Counted from the stretch's first letter, positions 1 to 8,978 are shown. The stretch is 48,642 nucleotides of DNA from an uncultured Prevotellaceae bacterium (GCA_946540735.1 CAMNIN010000024.1:1-48642), one strand, 5' to 3'. The notes: generated by a model not told the origin, from the letters alone. Numbers and translations are program-made.

Positions 1-46
1 ACAACGACAAATCCCGATGGTCATAAGAAGGGAAAGTGGAGTGCTG
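1..46. repeat. 46-bp terminal inverted repeat, left copy
   Basis: These 46 bases are an exact reverse complement of 48588-48633 at the other end of the window. No coding potential is visible in either copy. The simplest reading is a dispersed intergenic repeat at which the assembly stopped on both sides; an invertible segment is possible but nothing else supports it. Confidence 0.9.
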
Positions 47-99
47 AGTAATTACCCAGCGCGGTAGCCACTCATGCTAGGGGGTGCTGAGTAATTACC
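41..99 (+). repeat. 16-bp direct repeat pair
   Basis: The 16-mer GTGCTGAGTAATTACC occurs at 41-56 and again at 84-99, 43 bp apart. The first copy overlaps the end of the terminal inverted repeat, so both may belong to one dispersed intergenic repeat unit. Confidence 0.75.
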
Positions 100-169
100 G
101 AGGATTGGGTGGGCAAAAAGAATCGTTTTTATGAGGAGCATTCGATTATTTGCACTACCTTTGTTGGCT

Positions 170-241
170 GTTCAGAGGCGAGCCATATCGTGTGTTCAGA
201 AACGAGCCATATCGTGTGTCCAGAAACGAGCCATATAGGTT
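170..241 (+). repeat. Three tandem 24-bp repeats in the leader of the threonine aldolase gene
   Basis: Three imperfect 24-bp units start at 170, 194 and 218, with the core CAGAAACGAGCCATAT. They lie between a candidate -7 box (TACCTTTG, 156-163) and the ATG at 289, so they would fall in the 5' untranslated leader. An open frame from about 109 runs through them into the gene and would encode an 8-residue repeat. I regard that as accidental, because AAGGAG at 276-281 sits just upstream of the ATG at 289. Confidence 0.8.
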
Positions 242-288
242 ATATCGGGCCTGCCATACAGACTATATATATAATAAGGAGAACAACC

Positions 289-1317
289 ATGATATCATTT
301 GAATGCGACTACAACAACGGGGCACACCCTGAAGTGCTGCGCCACCTGGTGGAAACCAACGACGAAGAAACCCTCACCTACGGTTTCGACCGCTATACCG
401 AACAAGCCAAGGAGAAAATCAAGGCGGCCTGCGAGGCCCCCGATGCCGAAGTGTTTCTCCTCACGGGAGGCACCCAGACCAATGCCACGGTCATCGACGG
501 CATGCTCCGCTCTTATGAGGCCGTGGTCTGCGCAGAGACAGGACACATCAACGTGCATGAGGCAGGAGCCATAGAGGCCAGCGGCCATAAAGTGATCGGA
601 CTGCCGCAAAAAGACGGAAAACTGGAAGCCGCCACCCTCGAGCGGTTTATGGAAGTCTTCGAAAACGACGAGAGCCGCGACCATGTGGCCCAACCAGGAA
701 TGGTCTATATCAGTTTCCCCACCGAGATGGGCTCACTCTATACGGCAAACGAACTGCTCCGCCTGGAGGATACCTGCCACCGCCACGGCCTACATCTCTT
801 TGTCGATGGCGCACGCCTGGGCTATGGACTGATGGCTGAAGGCAACGACATCACCCTACCCTTTCTCGCCGCCCACTGCGACGCCTTCTACATCGGAGGC
901 ACGAAAGTGGGAGCCCTGTGCGGTGAGGCCGTGGTCTTCACCCACAACAATACACCACGCTGCTTCTTCAGCATGATCAAGCGCCACGGAGCATTGCTGG
1001 CCAAAGGCCGGCTGACCGGCGTGCAGTTTGACGCCCTGTTCACCGGCAACCTGTATTTCCGCATCTCGCGCCACGCCATCGAGATGGCAGCCGCATTGAG
1101 GGACGTGCTCCGGGAAGCCGGACTGGCCTTCTACGTCGAGTCGCCCACCAACCAGCAGTTTGTCATCCTGCCCAACAAAAAAATGCACCTGCTGGAGCAG
1201 CAGGTGCTATTCACTCATTGGATGCCCTGCGACGATGACAGCACCGTGTGCCGCTTCGTCACCAGTTGGGCTACGAAGCCAGAAGACATCCAACGACTCA
1301 GACAACTACTTATTTGA
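289..1317 (+). CDS. ltaE: Low-specificity L-threonine aldolase
   Basis: PLP-dependent cytosolic enzyme that splits L-threonine or allo-threonine into glycine and acetaldehyde. It has 342 residues, the usual length. The fold-type I motifs are visible: the PLP-ring aspartate in DGARLG (D173) and the Schiff-base lysine in GGTKVG (K206). I chose the ATG at 289 because AAGGAG lies 8 bases upstream and the family N-terminus (MISFECDYNNGAHPEVL) begins there; a longer frame from about 109 only adds repeat-encoded residues. It converges on kbl, and the last 8 bases of the two genes overlap. Kbl and Tdh next door give the other threonine-to-glycine route. Confidence 0.9.
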   Translation: MISFECDYNNGAHPEVLRHLVETNDEETLTYGFDRYTEQAKEKIKAACEAPDAEVFLLTGGTQTNATVIDGMLRSYEAVVCAETGHINVHEAGAIEASGHKVIGLPQKDGKLEAATLERFMEVFENDESRDHVAQPGMVYISFPTEMGSLYTANELLRLEDTCHRHGLHLFVDGARLGYGLMAEGNDITLPFLAAHCDAFYIGGTKVGALCGEAVVFTHNNTPRCFFSMIKRHGALLAKGRLTGVQFDALFTGNLYFRISRHAIEMAAALRDVLREAGLAFYVESPTNQQFVILPNKKMHLLEQQVLFTHWMPCDDDSTVCRFVTSWATKPEDIQRLRQLLI

Positions 1318-2497
1318 GCACGCCCAGTTCGCGGCCGATCTTGACGAAGGCCTCGATGCAACGGTCGAGCTGTTCACGGCAATGACCAGCTGAAATCTGC
1401 ACGCGGATGCGAGCCTGTCCCTTGGGTACGACAGGATAATAGAAGCCTGTGACATAGATGCCCTCGTCGAGCAGGCGGTTGGCATATACCTGAGAGAGTT
1501 TGGCATCATAGAGCATCACCGCGCAGATGGCACTCTGCGTGGGTTTGATATCAAAGCCCGCAGCCATCATCTTGTCACGGAAATAATTCACGTTCTCCAC
1601 CAGCCGGTCGTGGATCTCATTGCTCTCCTTGAGCATCTTGAAGACCTCAAGACTCGCCCCAATGATACAAGGAGCCAAAGAATTGGAGAAGAGATAGGGA
1701 CGGCTGCGCTGCCGCAGCATCTCGATGATCTCCTTGCGGCCGGTAGTGAAACCACCCAGTGCGCCACCAAAGGATTTACCGAGAGTACCGGTATAGATGT
1801 CCACCCGGCCATAAGTGCCGCAGAGTTCGCTCACGCCATGGCCTGTAGCCCCCACCACACCTGCAGAGTGCGACTCATCAACCATGACAAGGGCATCGTA
1901 CTGTTCGGCCAAGTCGCAGATCTTGTCCATCGGAGCCACATTACCGTCCATGGAGAACACGCCATCGGTCACGATGATGCGGAACCGCTGAGCTTGTGCC
2001 TCTTTCAGGCAACGCTCCAGGTCAGCCATGTCGGCATTGGCATAACGATAACGCTTAGCCTTGCAGAGGCGCACCCCATCGATGATCGACGCATGGTTGA
2101 GCGCGTCGGAGATGATGGCATCCTCCTCGGTGAACAGCGGTTCGAAAACACCGCCATTAGCATCAAAACAAGCCGCATAGAGGATGGTGTCTTCGGTTTT
2201 GAAATAATCCGAGATGGCCGCTTCCAACTGTTTGTGGATATCCTGGGTGCCGCAGATGAAGCGCACCGACGACATGCCGAACCCCCTCTGGTCCATCATC
2301 CGCTTAGCCCCTTCGATGAGGCGTGGATGGTCGGACAAGCCCAGGTAATTGTTGGCGCAGAAATTCAGAACTTCCTTTCCTTTCACTTGGATGGCCGCCC
2401 GCTGAGGACTCTCGATGATACGCTCCTCCTTATAGAGGCCAGCCTCCCGTATCCCTGCGATCTCCGCACTGAGATACGCTTGCATTTTTCCAAACAT
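1310..2497 (-). CDS. kbl: 2-amino-3-ketobutyrate CoA ligase (glycine C-acetyltransferase)
   Basis: Second step of threonine catabolism: 2-amino-3-ketobutyrate plus CoA gives glycine and acetyl-CoA, with PLP as cofactor. It has 395 residues, matching the family. VDESHS at 207-212 and the PLP lysine in GTLGKSFGG (K241) are both present. The start is set at 2497 (MFGKMQAYL), because the frame upstream to 2617 crosses the promoter and does not resemble the family. Its partner tdh lies divergently 220 bp away, so the two genes share one regulatory region. The stop overlaps the end of the threonine aldolase gene tail to tail. Confidence 0.95.
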   Translation of the reverse strand: MFGKMQAYLSAEIAGIREAGLYKEERIIESPQRAAIQVKGKEVLNFCANNYLGLSDHPRLIEGAKRMMDQRGFGMSSVRFICGTQDIHKQLEAAISDYFKTEDTILYAACFDANGGVFEPLFTEEDAIISDALNHASIIDGVRLCKAKRYRYANADMADLERCLKEAQAQRFRIIVTDGVFSMDGNVAPMDKICDLAEQYDALVMVDESHSAGVVGATGHGVSELCGTYGRVDIYTGTLGKSFGGALGGFTTGRKEIIEMLRQRSRPYLFSNSLAPCIIGASLEVFKMLKESNEIHDRLVENVNYFRDKMMAAGFDIKPTQSAICAVMLYDAKLSQVYANRLLDEGIYVTGFYYPVVPKGQARIRVQISAGHCREQLDRCIEAFVKIGRELGVLK

Positions 2498-2575
2498 AAC
2501 ATTAGATTTTAAAGTGGGCCTTGGCCCATGGGTTAAGTATTGGTGGTGCGAAGCCCACCTGTCGTGATTTGAAGG

Positions 2576-2583
2576 CAAATATA
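2576..2583 (-). promoter_or_regulatory. -7 box of the kbl promoter
   Basis: The minus strand reads TATATTTG here, a match to the Bacteroidetes TAnnTTTG box, about 80 bp before the kbl start. A similar box for tdh (TTATTTTG, about 2679-2686) faces the other way in the same 220-bp gap. Confidence 0.55.
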
Positions 2584-2717
2584 GGCAAAAAAGGGCACAG
2601 GACAAAACATTTTTCATCCTTTGTGAGAAAATATGCGATTTTCATCCGCAAAAAAGCCGCGGTTTAGAAAAAATTTATTTATTTTGCCATTCAAAAGACA
2701 ACACAATCTTAAATTGT

Positions 2718-3689
2718 ATGAAAAACATCTTGATTATCGGATCGACCGGTCAGATCGGATCGGAACTCACCATGGCCCTGAGAGAGCGTTATGGTCACAG
2801 ACATGTCGTGGCAGGTTATATCAAGGGCGCAGAACCCAAAGGCGAATTGCTGGAATCAGGCCCAAGTGCGTTGGCTGACGTCACCGACGGGGAAATGATC
2901 TCGGAAGTGGTGCGTCAATACGACATCGATGCCATCTACAACCTGGCGGCATTGCTCTCTGTCGTGGCGGAGCACAAGCCCCGGCTGGCCTGGGCCATCG
3001 GCATCGACGGTCTGTGGAATATCCTTGAGGTGGCTCGCCTGCGCCACTGCCAGGTGTTCACCCCCAGCAGCATCGGTTCATTCGGCCTGAGCACCCCCCA
3101 TGTGCGCACCCCCCAGGACACGATCCAACGTCCACGCACCATCTACGGAGTGTCGAAAGTGACCACAGAACTTCTAAGCGACTACTATTATCACAAATAC
3201 GGTGTCGACACCCGCAGCGTGAGGTTTCCCGGCATCATCTCCTACATCACGCCACCAGGAGGAGGCACCACCGACTACGCCGTCGACATTTTCTACTCAG
3301 CAGTGAAAGGAGAGAAATTCATCTGTCCGATTAAGAAAGGCACACTGATGGACATGATGTATATGCCCGACGCGCTCAAGGCCGCCATCACGCTGATGGA
3401 AGCCAATCCCGACCGGTTGGTGCACCACAACGGTTTCAATGTGGCATCGATGAGTTTCGCCCCAGAGACCATCTTTGCGGAGATCAAGAAGCACATCCCC
3501 GACTTCGAGATGGAATACGATGTCGACCCGCTCAAGCAAAGCATCGCCGAAAGCTGGCCTGACAGGATGGATGACACCTGTGCACGCCGTGAGTGGGGCT
3601 GGGCGCCCAACTACGACATCCGGTCGATGACATCTGACATGATCGAGAAACTCAGCAAGAAATTCGGAGTATCACCCCTCAAGGCCTGA
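2718..3689 (+). CDS. tdh: L-threonine 3-dehydrogenase, SDR/epimerase type
   Basis: NAD-dependent oxidation of L-threonine to 2-amino-3-ketobutyrate, the substrate of Kbl. The 323-residue protein is an extended short-chain dehydrogenase: the Rossmann loop GSTGQIG is at 8-14 and the catalytic YGVSK at 143-147. It is therefore the epimerase-like Tdh known from Flavobacterium and relatives, not the zinc alcohol-dehydrogenase type of E. coli. A generic sugar epimerase is the alternative, but the divergent kbl gene strongly favours Tdh. Confidence 0.88.
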   Translation: MKNILIIGSTGQIGSELTMALRERYGHRHVVAGYIKGAEPKGELLESGPSALADVTDGEMISEVVRQYDIDAIYNLAALLSVVAEHKPRLAWAIGIDGLWNILEVARLRHCQVFTPSSIGSFGLSTPHVRTPQDTIQRPRTIYGVSKVTTELLSDYYYHKYGVDTRSVRFPGIISYITPPGGGTTDYAVDIFYSAVKGEKFICPIKKGTLMDMMYMPDALKAAITLMEANPDRLVHHNGFNVASMSFAPETIFAEIKKHIPDFEMEYDVDPLKQSIAESWPDRMDDTCARREWGWAPNYDIRSMTSDMIEKLSKKFGVSPLKA

Positions 3690-3705
3690 TTTGCAGGGGT
3701 GATAC

Positions 3706-4380
3706 TTATCTGATGAAAGACCTCACGACCTCGCCATCATAGGTGTTGACCCGGAGAGTGACGACGTCGCCTGTCTGGAAATACTCCAAGGGAATGCTGG
3801 CAAAAATGCGGGTGGAATAATTCTCAGGCACCCCATTCTGACTGTGGAGGAGCCGCAGGAAATACTCATGCTCGCCTCCACGCTCCACGATGCTGTCGCA
3901 TACCACGCCCAAGGACTGCCGTTTGTCTTCCTCATCGGCTTTCCCCGTCTTGAGGTAAAGACCCAGATTAAGGTAGTTGCCATTTGCCCCGATCCACGCA
4001 CTCTCCCAAGAGAGCGGATCGGTGGCCTTGGTCTTCACCTCAGTGAGCGGACGGAGCACCAGCACCTGCTGGGCAGAAATGCAACTCACTGAGGGCAAAT
4101 CCACCTCCTTGCGGCTGTAATAGAGCAGGGCACGGTAGGTGGTGTCGGCCTTCGTCATCCAACTGCATTCATATACCGGCTGGAAGACGAGAGAATCGTT
4201 GTCGTCGGTCAAAGCATACCGCATTCTTCCCTTCTCGCCACAGCTCACATCAGCCAGGTCTGCCCGCAAGTAGGAATAGCCGCCATCACCCGTCTCATAG
4301 CTGTTTTCGGTGCATGACACAGCTAACAGAAATGCCAGCACCATGACGCCAAGGAAGAAAGAGCCCCTCACCTTCGTCAT
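3706..4380 (-). CDS. NigD-like lipoprotein
   Basis: A 224-residue exported protein. The N-terminus has a hydrophobic stretch followed by the lipobox LAVSC, with the lipidated Cys at 23, so it is probably anchored in the outer or inner membrane facing the periplasm. The remainder looks like the beta-rich NigD-like proteins common in Bacteroidales; no catalytic motif is visible. It is the last gene of a five-gene minus-strand operon and overlaps the acyltransferase stop by 4 bp (4377-4380). The family name is a resemblance call, and the role is unknown. Confidence 0.65.
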   Translation of the reverse strand: MTKVRGSFFLGVMVLAFLLAVSCTENSYETGDGGYSYLRADLADVSCGEKGRMRYALTDDNDSLVFQPVYECSWMTKADTTYRALLYYSRKEVDLPSVSCISAQQVLVLRPLTEVKTKATDPLSWESAWIGANGNYLNLGLYLKTGKADEEDKRQSLGVVCDSIVERGGEHEYFLRLLHSQNGVPENYSTRIFASIPLEYFQTGDVVTLRVNTYDGEVVRSFIR

Positions 4381-5519
4381 ACGGCCAAGAAATGATTTCG
4401 GGCAGGGTTGGCATACATCGTAAGCATCCGCTCCCGGAGGAAATCAATATCAGGGTGCTCCAAGTCGATCTTAGCCAGCTGGCCATCGATATAACGCAAG
4501 AAGAAATCCCTCTCCTCCTCGGAGTATGCCCCCTCATGATGAGAGCCTTCGAGCAGGTCGAGAGCCACAAGATTGGAGGGGAAAAGGCGGTAGTGACGGT
4601 GGATCTCCATATCGATATGCTGAGCCACAAGATCAAAGACATCGTTCTTGGGCACATCAGCCAACGTGTCGAGATAGCCGTCGATGCAAGGAGCGCAATG
4701 ATAATGGATGCGCCCTTTGTAGCCCATGATGCCCGTCTGCATGCTCCTGACATCGTCGCCTGGCGCTTTTTGGAAATGATCCGTATCCCGCCGCTGCTGC
4801 AGTTCCTTGGCCTTGAGGAAGTCGCAGGGATCGAACTCATAGGAGATGGACAGGGGAACGATATGCAACTGCTTGAGACGATCCACGACCGAGCCTTCAC
4901 CCCCCATGGCCATCATCTTGAGGATAGCGGGCTGAGTGCGGTCGTCGGAATCCTTGGCCCGTCCCTCACGCTGTGCGATCCACACATTCTCTTGTTTCTC
5001 ACCGACGGCATAGTGCATATAGTCGGAGAGTCGTTTACTGGCCAGGAGCATCTGCCGCGGCGGCAGACTGCGCTCCACGATGAACGACTTGTTGATCCTG
5101 ACGAGGTCTCTCACCCAAGGCAGGGAAAGCAGGTTGTCGCCGATGGCGATCTCACAAGTGGTCGTGAAACCGCAGTCGATGAGCAGTTTATCGAGCAAGG
5201 CCGAATCGAGCACGATATCCCGGTGGTTGCTCACGAAAGTATAGCGGGCCGACACGTCGATGGCGCTCACGTCCATATCACACCCCTTGCTGGCCTTATC
5301 CAGCAATTGTTGCAGGAAGCCATAACAAAAAGCCTTCTGGAACTCGAGGTTGGTGCCACACTGCCGCATCTTGGCGGCGATGGCCTCTATCGGCACCTGC
5401 GGATAGAGATAAGCAACGACAGCCCTGAATCCCTCGTCAGCAAGCAGTTTATCGTATGCTGCAGGAAGTTCTTCAGGGTCGTAGGGGCGGATGGGGTCGA
5501 AGATCTCGGGTGTTCTCAT
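4377..5519 (-). CDS. Acyltransferase of the PlsC/glycerol-phosphate type
   Basis: A 380-residue protein with a lysophospholipid acyltransferase-like core. SNHRDIVLDSALL at 97-109 corresponds to the NHxxxxD block, and QREGRAKDSDDRTQ (about residues 184-197) to the FPEGxRS block that binds the phosphate. The family transfers acyl chains to lyso-lipids at the cytoplasmic membrane; the exact acceptor cannot be read here. The His-to-Asp spacing is one residue longer than the textbook motif, as far as I can align it. It lies 11 bp after ddl and overlaps the lipoprotein gene by 4 bp. Confidence 0.72.
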   Translation of the reverse strand: MRTPEIFDPIRPYDPEELPAAYDKLLADEGFRAVVAYLYPQVPIEAIAAKMRQCGTNLEFQKAFCYGFLQQLLDKASKGCDMDVSAIDVSARYTFVSNHRDIVLDSALLDKLLIDCGFTTTCEIAIGDNLLSLPWVRDLVRINKSFIVERSLPPRQMLLASKRLSDYMHYAVGEKQENVWIAQREGRAKDSDDRTQPAILKMMAMGGEGSVVDRLKQLHIVPLSISYEFDPCDFLKAKELQQRRDTDHFQKAPGDDVRSMQTGIMGYKGRIHYHCAPCIDGYLDTLADVPKNDVFDLVAQHIDMEIHRHYRLFPSNLVALDLLEGSHHEGAYSEEERDFFLRYIDGQLAKIDLEHPDIDFLRERMLTMYANPARNHFLAV

Positions 5520-5530
5520 GGCGTGGATAT

Positions 5531-6532
5531 TCAGAATTGGTTTTCGATAATTTCAGAAAGCACATCGGAGATGTTGAGTCCGGCAGCCCTGACCTGCTGT
5601 GGAATGAAGCTGGTGGGAGTCATGCCCGGCGTGGTGTTCACCTCGAGCATGTTGATGCGCACGCCGCCCTCATCATTCTTGGTGAGGATATAGTCGATGC
5701 GGATGATGCCGTTGCAGTGCAGGATATCGTAAATGGCGCTGGTGATCTCAGAAGCCCTGCGGGCCACATCCTCGGGAATCCTTGCAGGCGTGATTTCCTC
5801 CACCTGTCCGTTGTATTTGGCATCATAGTCGAAGAACTCGTTGTGGGTCACCACCTCGGTGATGGGGAAGATGACCGTTTTCTCACGCGTCTTGTAGCAC
5901 CCCACGGTGATCTCCGTACCATCAAGAAACTGCTCGACCATGACCTCATCGCTCTCCATCATCGCCTTGCGGACCGCAGGAGCCAGTTGATCGAGGTTCT
6001 TGACTTTCGACACGCCGAAACTGCTTCCGTCGTTGGCGGGTTTCACGAAACACGGCATACCGATGCGCGACATGATATCCTCATCGCTCACCAGGTGCTC
6101 ATACCCCCTTCGGATGAGGAGGCTTTCGGCCACGCTCACGCCATAGCTGCGCAGATACTGGTTGAGTACGAACTTGTCGAAGGTCATCGCCTCAACCAGC
6201 ACGCCGCTCGTACTGTAAGGCAGGTCGATGAGTTCGAAATATCCCTGGAGGATACCGTTCTCACCAGGTGTGCCATGTATGGTGATGTAGGCATAATCAA
6301 AAATAATCCTCTTGCCCTCGTAACTGAAGGAGAAGTCGTTGCGGTCGATTTTGGCCGTGGTCCCGTCGGGGAGGTTCACATGCCAGTCCATGCCTTTGAT
6401 ATCGACGATATACACATTGTAGCGCACCTTGTCGAAGAAGGAATATAATCCCTGTGCCGAGCGGAGCGACACATCGTGCTCTGAGGAGTCGCCTCCACAG
6501 ACGATGGCTATGGTTTTCTTTTCTTTATTCAT
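5531..6532 (-). CDS. ddl: D-alanine--D-alanine ligase
   Basis: ATP-grasp enzyme that joins two D-alanines for the peptidoglycan stem peptide. The 333-residue length and motifs fit Ddl: the N-terminal VCGGDSSEHDVS, HGTPGENG at 86-93, and the C-terminal metal and product site MLEVNTTPGMT (about 299-309). Its cytosolic product feeds MurF, which is encoded at 17710. It lies 33 bp after the RluD-like gene and 11 bp before the acyltransferase gene, in one minus-strand operon. Confidence 0.95.
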   Translation of the reverse strand: MNKEKKTIAIVCGGDSSEHDVSLRSAQGLYSFFDKVRYNVYIVDIKGMDWHVNLPDGTTAKIDRNDFSFSYEGKRIIFDYAYITIHGTPGENGILQGYFELIDLPYSTSGVLVEAMTFDKFVLNQYLRSYGVSVAESLLIRRGYEHLVSDEDIMSRIGMPCFVKPANDGSSFGVSKVKNLDQLAPAVRKAMMESDEVMVEQFLDGTEITVGCYKTREKTVIFPITEVVTHNEFFDYDAKYNGQVEEITPARIPEDVARRASEITSAIYDILHCNGIIRIDYILTKNDEGGVRINMLEVNTTPGMTPTSFIPQQVRAAGLNISDVLSEIIENQF

Positions 6533-6565
6533 CTTTTCAATATATAATATAATGTAGGTCTTGGT

Positions 6566-7621
6566 TTACAGTTTATATTCGTTGCCTTTCATTCTCACAT
6601 GCCATTTCTCGATGAGCGAGGCCAGGTCATCGGGCATGGGAGATGAGAAATCCATCTGCTCGCCCGTGCGTGGATGCACGAACCCCAAGGTCTGCGCATG
6701 CAATGCCTGCCTCGGGCAGACTTTGAAGCAGTTGTTGATAAACGCCTTGTAGGAAGCGCTTCTCTCCCCCCTCAGGATTTCCGTACCGCCATACCGCTCA
6801 TCGCAGAAAAGCGGGTGGCCGATATGCCGCATGTGGGCACGGATCTGGTGCGTCCGCCCCGTCTCGAGCACGCATTCCACAAGAGTGACATAGCCCAAGC
6901 GCTCTATCACCTTGTAGTGAGTGACGGCCGGTTTTCCCACGTCGGAGTCAGGAGGCATGACCGTCATGCGCAACCTGTCACGCGGGTCGCGGGCAATATT
7001 CCCCTCGATGCGTCCCGTGTCTTCGGTGAGGTTTCCCCAAACCATCGCCACATAACTGCGGTGGGTGGTCTTGTTGAAGAATTGCAATCCGAGGTGGCTT
7101 TTGGCCTCTGGTGTCTTGGCGGCGACGAGAAGTCCTGTGGTGTCCTTGTCGATGCGGTGGACGAGTCCCACCTCCGGGTCGTTGGGGTCATAGTTCTTGT
7201 CATCCCGGAGATGCCATGCGATGGCATTGACCAGGGTGCCGCTGAAATTGCCGCATCCGGGATGTACCACCATGCCAGCGGGTTTGTTGATCACCATGAG
7301 GTCGTCGTCCTCATAGACGATGTCGAGAGGAATGTCCTCAGGTTCTATCGTTGTCTCGAAATGCGGTCGGTCGAGCATGAGTGTGACCACATCGCCCGGC
7401 CGCACCTTGTAGTTGCTTCGCACCGGTCGGTCGTTGACATGCACGAACCCCGCCTCCGCAGCCTTCTGGATGCGGTTGCGGCTGGAATGCTGCATTTTCT
7501 CGAACATGAACTTATCGATGCGCACCGGCACCTGCCCTTTATCCACTACGAAACGGTAGTGCTCATAAAGTTGCGGAGCCTCGTCGTCAAGTTCTTCAGT
7601 GTCGAAAGGAGTCTCTACCAT
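6566..7621 (-). CDS. rluD: RluA-family 23S rRNA pseudouridine synthase (RluD-like)
   Basis: A 351-residue protein with an S4 RNA-binding domain (about 33-80) followed by the RluA catalytic domain. HRIDKDTTG at 155-163 carries the catalytic aspartate D158, and the C-terminal block RTHQIRAHMRHIGHP is typical of RluC/RluD. It isomerises uridines in 23S rRNA, RluD targeting helix 69. The specific site assignment is by overall resemblance. It lies 18 bp downstream of the PASTA gene and upstream of ddl. Confidence 0.9.
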   Translation of the reverse strand: MVETPFDTEELDDEAPQLYEHYRFVVDKGQVPVRIDKFMFEKMQHSSRNRIQKAAEAGFVHVNDRPVRSNYKVRPGDVVTLMLDRPHFETTIEPEDIPLDIVYEDDDLMVINKPAGMVVHPGCGNFSGTLVNAIAWHLRDDKNYDPNDPEVGLVHRIDKDTTGLLVAAKTPEAKSHLGLQFFNKTTHRSYVAMVWGNLTEDTGRIEGNIARDPRDRLRMTVMPPDSDVGKPAVTHYKVIERLGYVTLVECVLETGRTHQIRAHMRHIGHPLFCDERYGGTEILRGERSASYKAFINNCFKVCPRQALHAQTLGFVHPRTGEQMDFSSPMPDDLASLIEKWHVRMKGNEYKL

Positions 7622-7639
7622 GATCTGTCGGGTTCGTCA

Positions 7640-8452
7640 CTATTCCGCCTTCACGGGAGCAGGAGCCTGCCCGGAAGGAATAGAGGGAGTATTTGACACA
7701 TTGGGGATATCGAGTGGTTTCACCACGGTGGAGACATTGGTGGGAGCCGATGCGTCGGAAGACTCCGACCGTTCTTCGCGGCTCTCTGTCTGCCGCTTGT
7801 AATGCGGTCTTGAGCGTGTAGTGGTCTCCTCTTCCTCCTCTTCCTCTCCGAAGTAGTAGGAGTTGGCGTCGACGAAACTCACCGTCTGTCCCAGGTCTCG
7901 CCGGCCGTCGCCCACCTGGAGGATAAGCTGGTCCTCGATCGAGACACGGTCGCCGGCAGCGAGCTGTTTGCCTTGGCATTTGATGCCATAGACCCACTCA
8001 CGCTCACCGGGGATAAACTCAGGATCACCCAGGAGGAATCCCATGGCCTGGAGTTTTGATTGCGCGTCACGCAGCGAACTGTTGTCGATCACGTCGGGCA
8101 AGGGGCGGCGTGGTGTCTGCGAGGCATTGATCTTGACATAGACGATGCGCCCCGGTTTCACGATATCGCCCGGTGTGGGCGACTGTTCGAGCACGCAGTC
8201 GGGCGGCAAGGTCTTCACATAGTCGGTATCGCTCACCACGATCTGCAGATGCACCTGGTCGAGCATATCCTCAGCCTCATTGAAGGTCTTGTGCAGAATG
8301 GTGGGCACTTCCACCGTCTGCCCATGGTGTGTGTATAAGTCGAGGCCGTATCTCAGGCCGAGGCTCATCAGCACCACGATAACCACCATGGCCACGATGT
8401 TAAGCCAAAGATAAGGACTCAGTATTTTACGTAAGAAATTCTTTGCAGTCAT
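7640..8452 (-). CDS. Membrane-anchored PASTA-domain protein
   Basis: A 270-residue protein with a short cytosolic tail, one membrane helix (about 15-34) and two periplasmic PASTA domains (about 43-110 and 112-186). The tail is acidic and low in complexity, with a run of glutamates near residue 205, and rich in Ser/Thr/Pro. PASTA domains bind peptidoglycan or muropeptides in penicillin-binding proteins and Ser/Thr kinases, but no kinase or transpeptidase domain is attached here. It is first in the ddl operon, so a cell-wall role is likely. Confidence 0.85.
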   Translation of the reverse strand: MTAKNFLRKILSPYLWLNIVAMVVIVVLMSLGLRYGLDLYTHHGQTVEVPTILHKTFNEAEDMLDQVHLQIVVSDTDYVKTLPPDCVLEQSPTPGDIVKPGRIVYVKINASQTPRRPLPDVIDNSSLRDAQSKLQAMGFLLGDPEFIPGEREWVYGIKCQGKQLAAGDRVSIEDQLILQVGDGRRDLGQTVSFVDANSYYFGEEEEEEETTTRSRPHYKRQTESREERSESSDASAPTNVSTVVKPLDIPNVSNTPSIPSGQAPAPVKAE

Positions 8453-8492
8453 GAAAACGGGTCTTTTTATACCTCTCTATGCTTTGAGGTAG

Positions 8493-8523
8493 CAAAGATA
8501 GTGCAAAACCACCTAATTACAAA
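8493..8523 (-). promoter_or_regulatory. Promoter of the PASTA-rluD-ddl operon
   Basis: On the minus strand TTTG (8520-8523) and TATCTTTG (8493-8500) are 19 bp apart, the Bacteroidetes -33/-7 arrangement. The box lies about 40 bp before the PASTA gene. No other good promoter is seen before the four downstream genes. Confidence 0.7.
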
Positions 8524-8644
8524 ACAAAATCCGTTATTTTTTGGATTCCGCATCCTGTCAGCCATTGACACCAGCAAGGGAAAGGGCAAAAAAAACAGGA
8601 AAAAGCCTGGCCCCTTCCTGTCCTTAGTCACTTAGGATCAGCGA

Positions 8645-8800
8645 TTACTTTCCGTGATGCTCATCCGATACCGTCAGCTTCTTGCGGCCTTTGGCACGAC
8701 GGGAAGCCAACACGCGGCGGCCATTCTTGGTGGCCATTCTCTCACGGAAACCGTGCTTGTTTGCTCTCCTGCGGTTGTGGGGCTGGAATGTTCTTTTCAT
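8645..8800 (-). CDS. rpmH: 50S ribosomal protein L34
   Basis: A 51-residue basic protein beginning [19 protein letters not shown], the unmistakable L34 signature, with the internal [19 protein letters not shown] block. It is part of the large ribosomal subunit. The C-terminus carries a short acidic extension (SDEHHGK) after the usual KGRKKL end. It is transcribed alone from its own promoter, divergent from efp. The usual dnaA/rnpA neighbours are absent, as often in Bacteroidetes. Confidence 0.96.
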   Translation of the reverse strand: MKRTFQPHNRRRANKHGFRERMATKNGRRVLASRRAKGRKKLTVSDEHHGK

Positions 8801-8843
8801 CTTTCTTTTCTATTTATCTGTTATTATTTCTCACTTTGGGCTG

Positions 8844-8875
8844 CAAAAGTAGTCATTTCTTTTCATTCCACCAAA
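8844..8875 (-). promoter_or_regulatory. rpmH promoter
   Basis: The minus strand has TTTG (8872-8875) and TACTTTTG (8844-8851) separated by 20 bp, a good Bacteroidetes promoter about 45 bp before rpmH. Confidence 0.7.
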
Positions 8876-8925
8876 ATTTTGCAAGAAATTTCGTCTCAAG
8901 GACCTTGTTTTTTCAAAAATATGAT

Positions 8926-8933
8926 TAACTTTG
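8926..8933 (+). promoter_or_regulatory. -7 box of the efp promoter
   Basis: TAACTTTG lies 45 bp before the efp ATG, with TTG about 20 bp upstream. This gives a short leader and supports the start at 8979 over the longer frame. Confidence 0.6.
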
Positions 8934-8978
8934 CTCCCCCAAAGCGATGACTATATCCATCAAATCAATATTTACACA

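Noticed and set aside
170..241. CRISPR array
   Set aside because: Repeats are directly tandem without spacers, only three units, and no cas genes are in the window.
109..288. 60-residue N-terminal extension of the threonine aldolase
   Set aside because: Encoded by the tandem repeats; the ribosome-binding site and family N-terminus point to the ATG at 289.
4392..5693. 433-codon plus-strand frame
   Set aside because: Lies antisense to the acyltransferase and ddl genes, has no family features and follows their codon pattern; a shadow frame.
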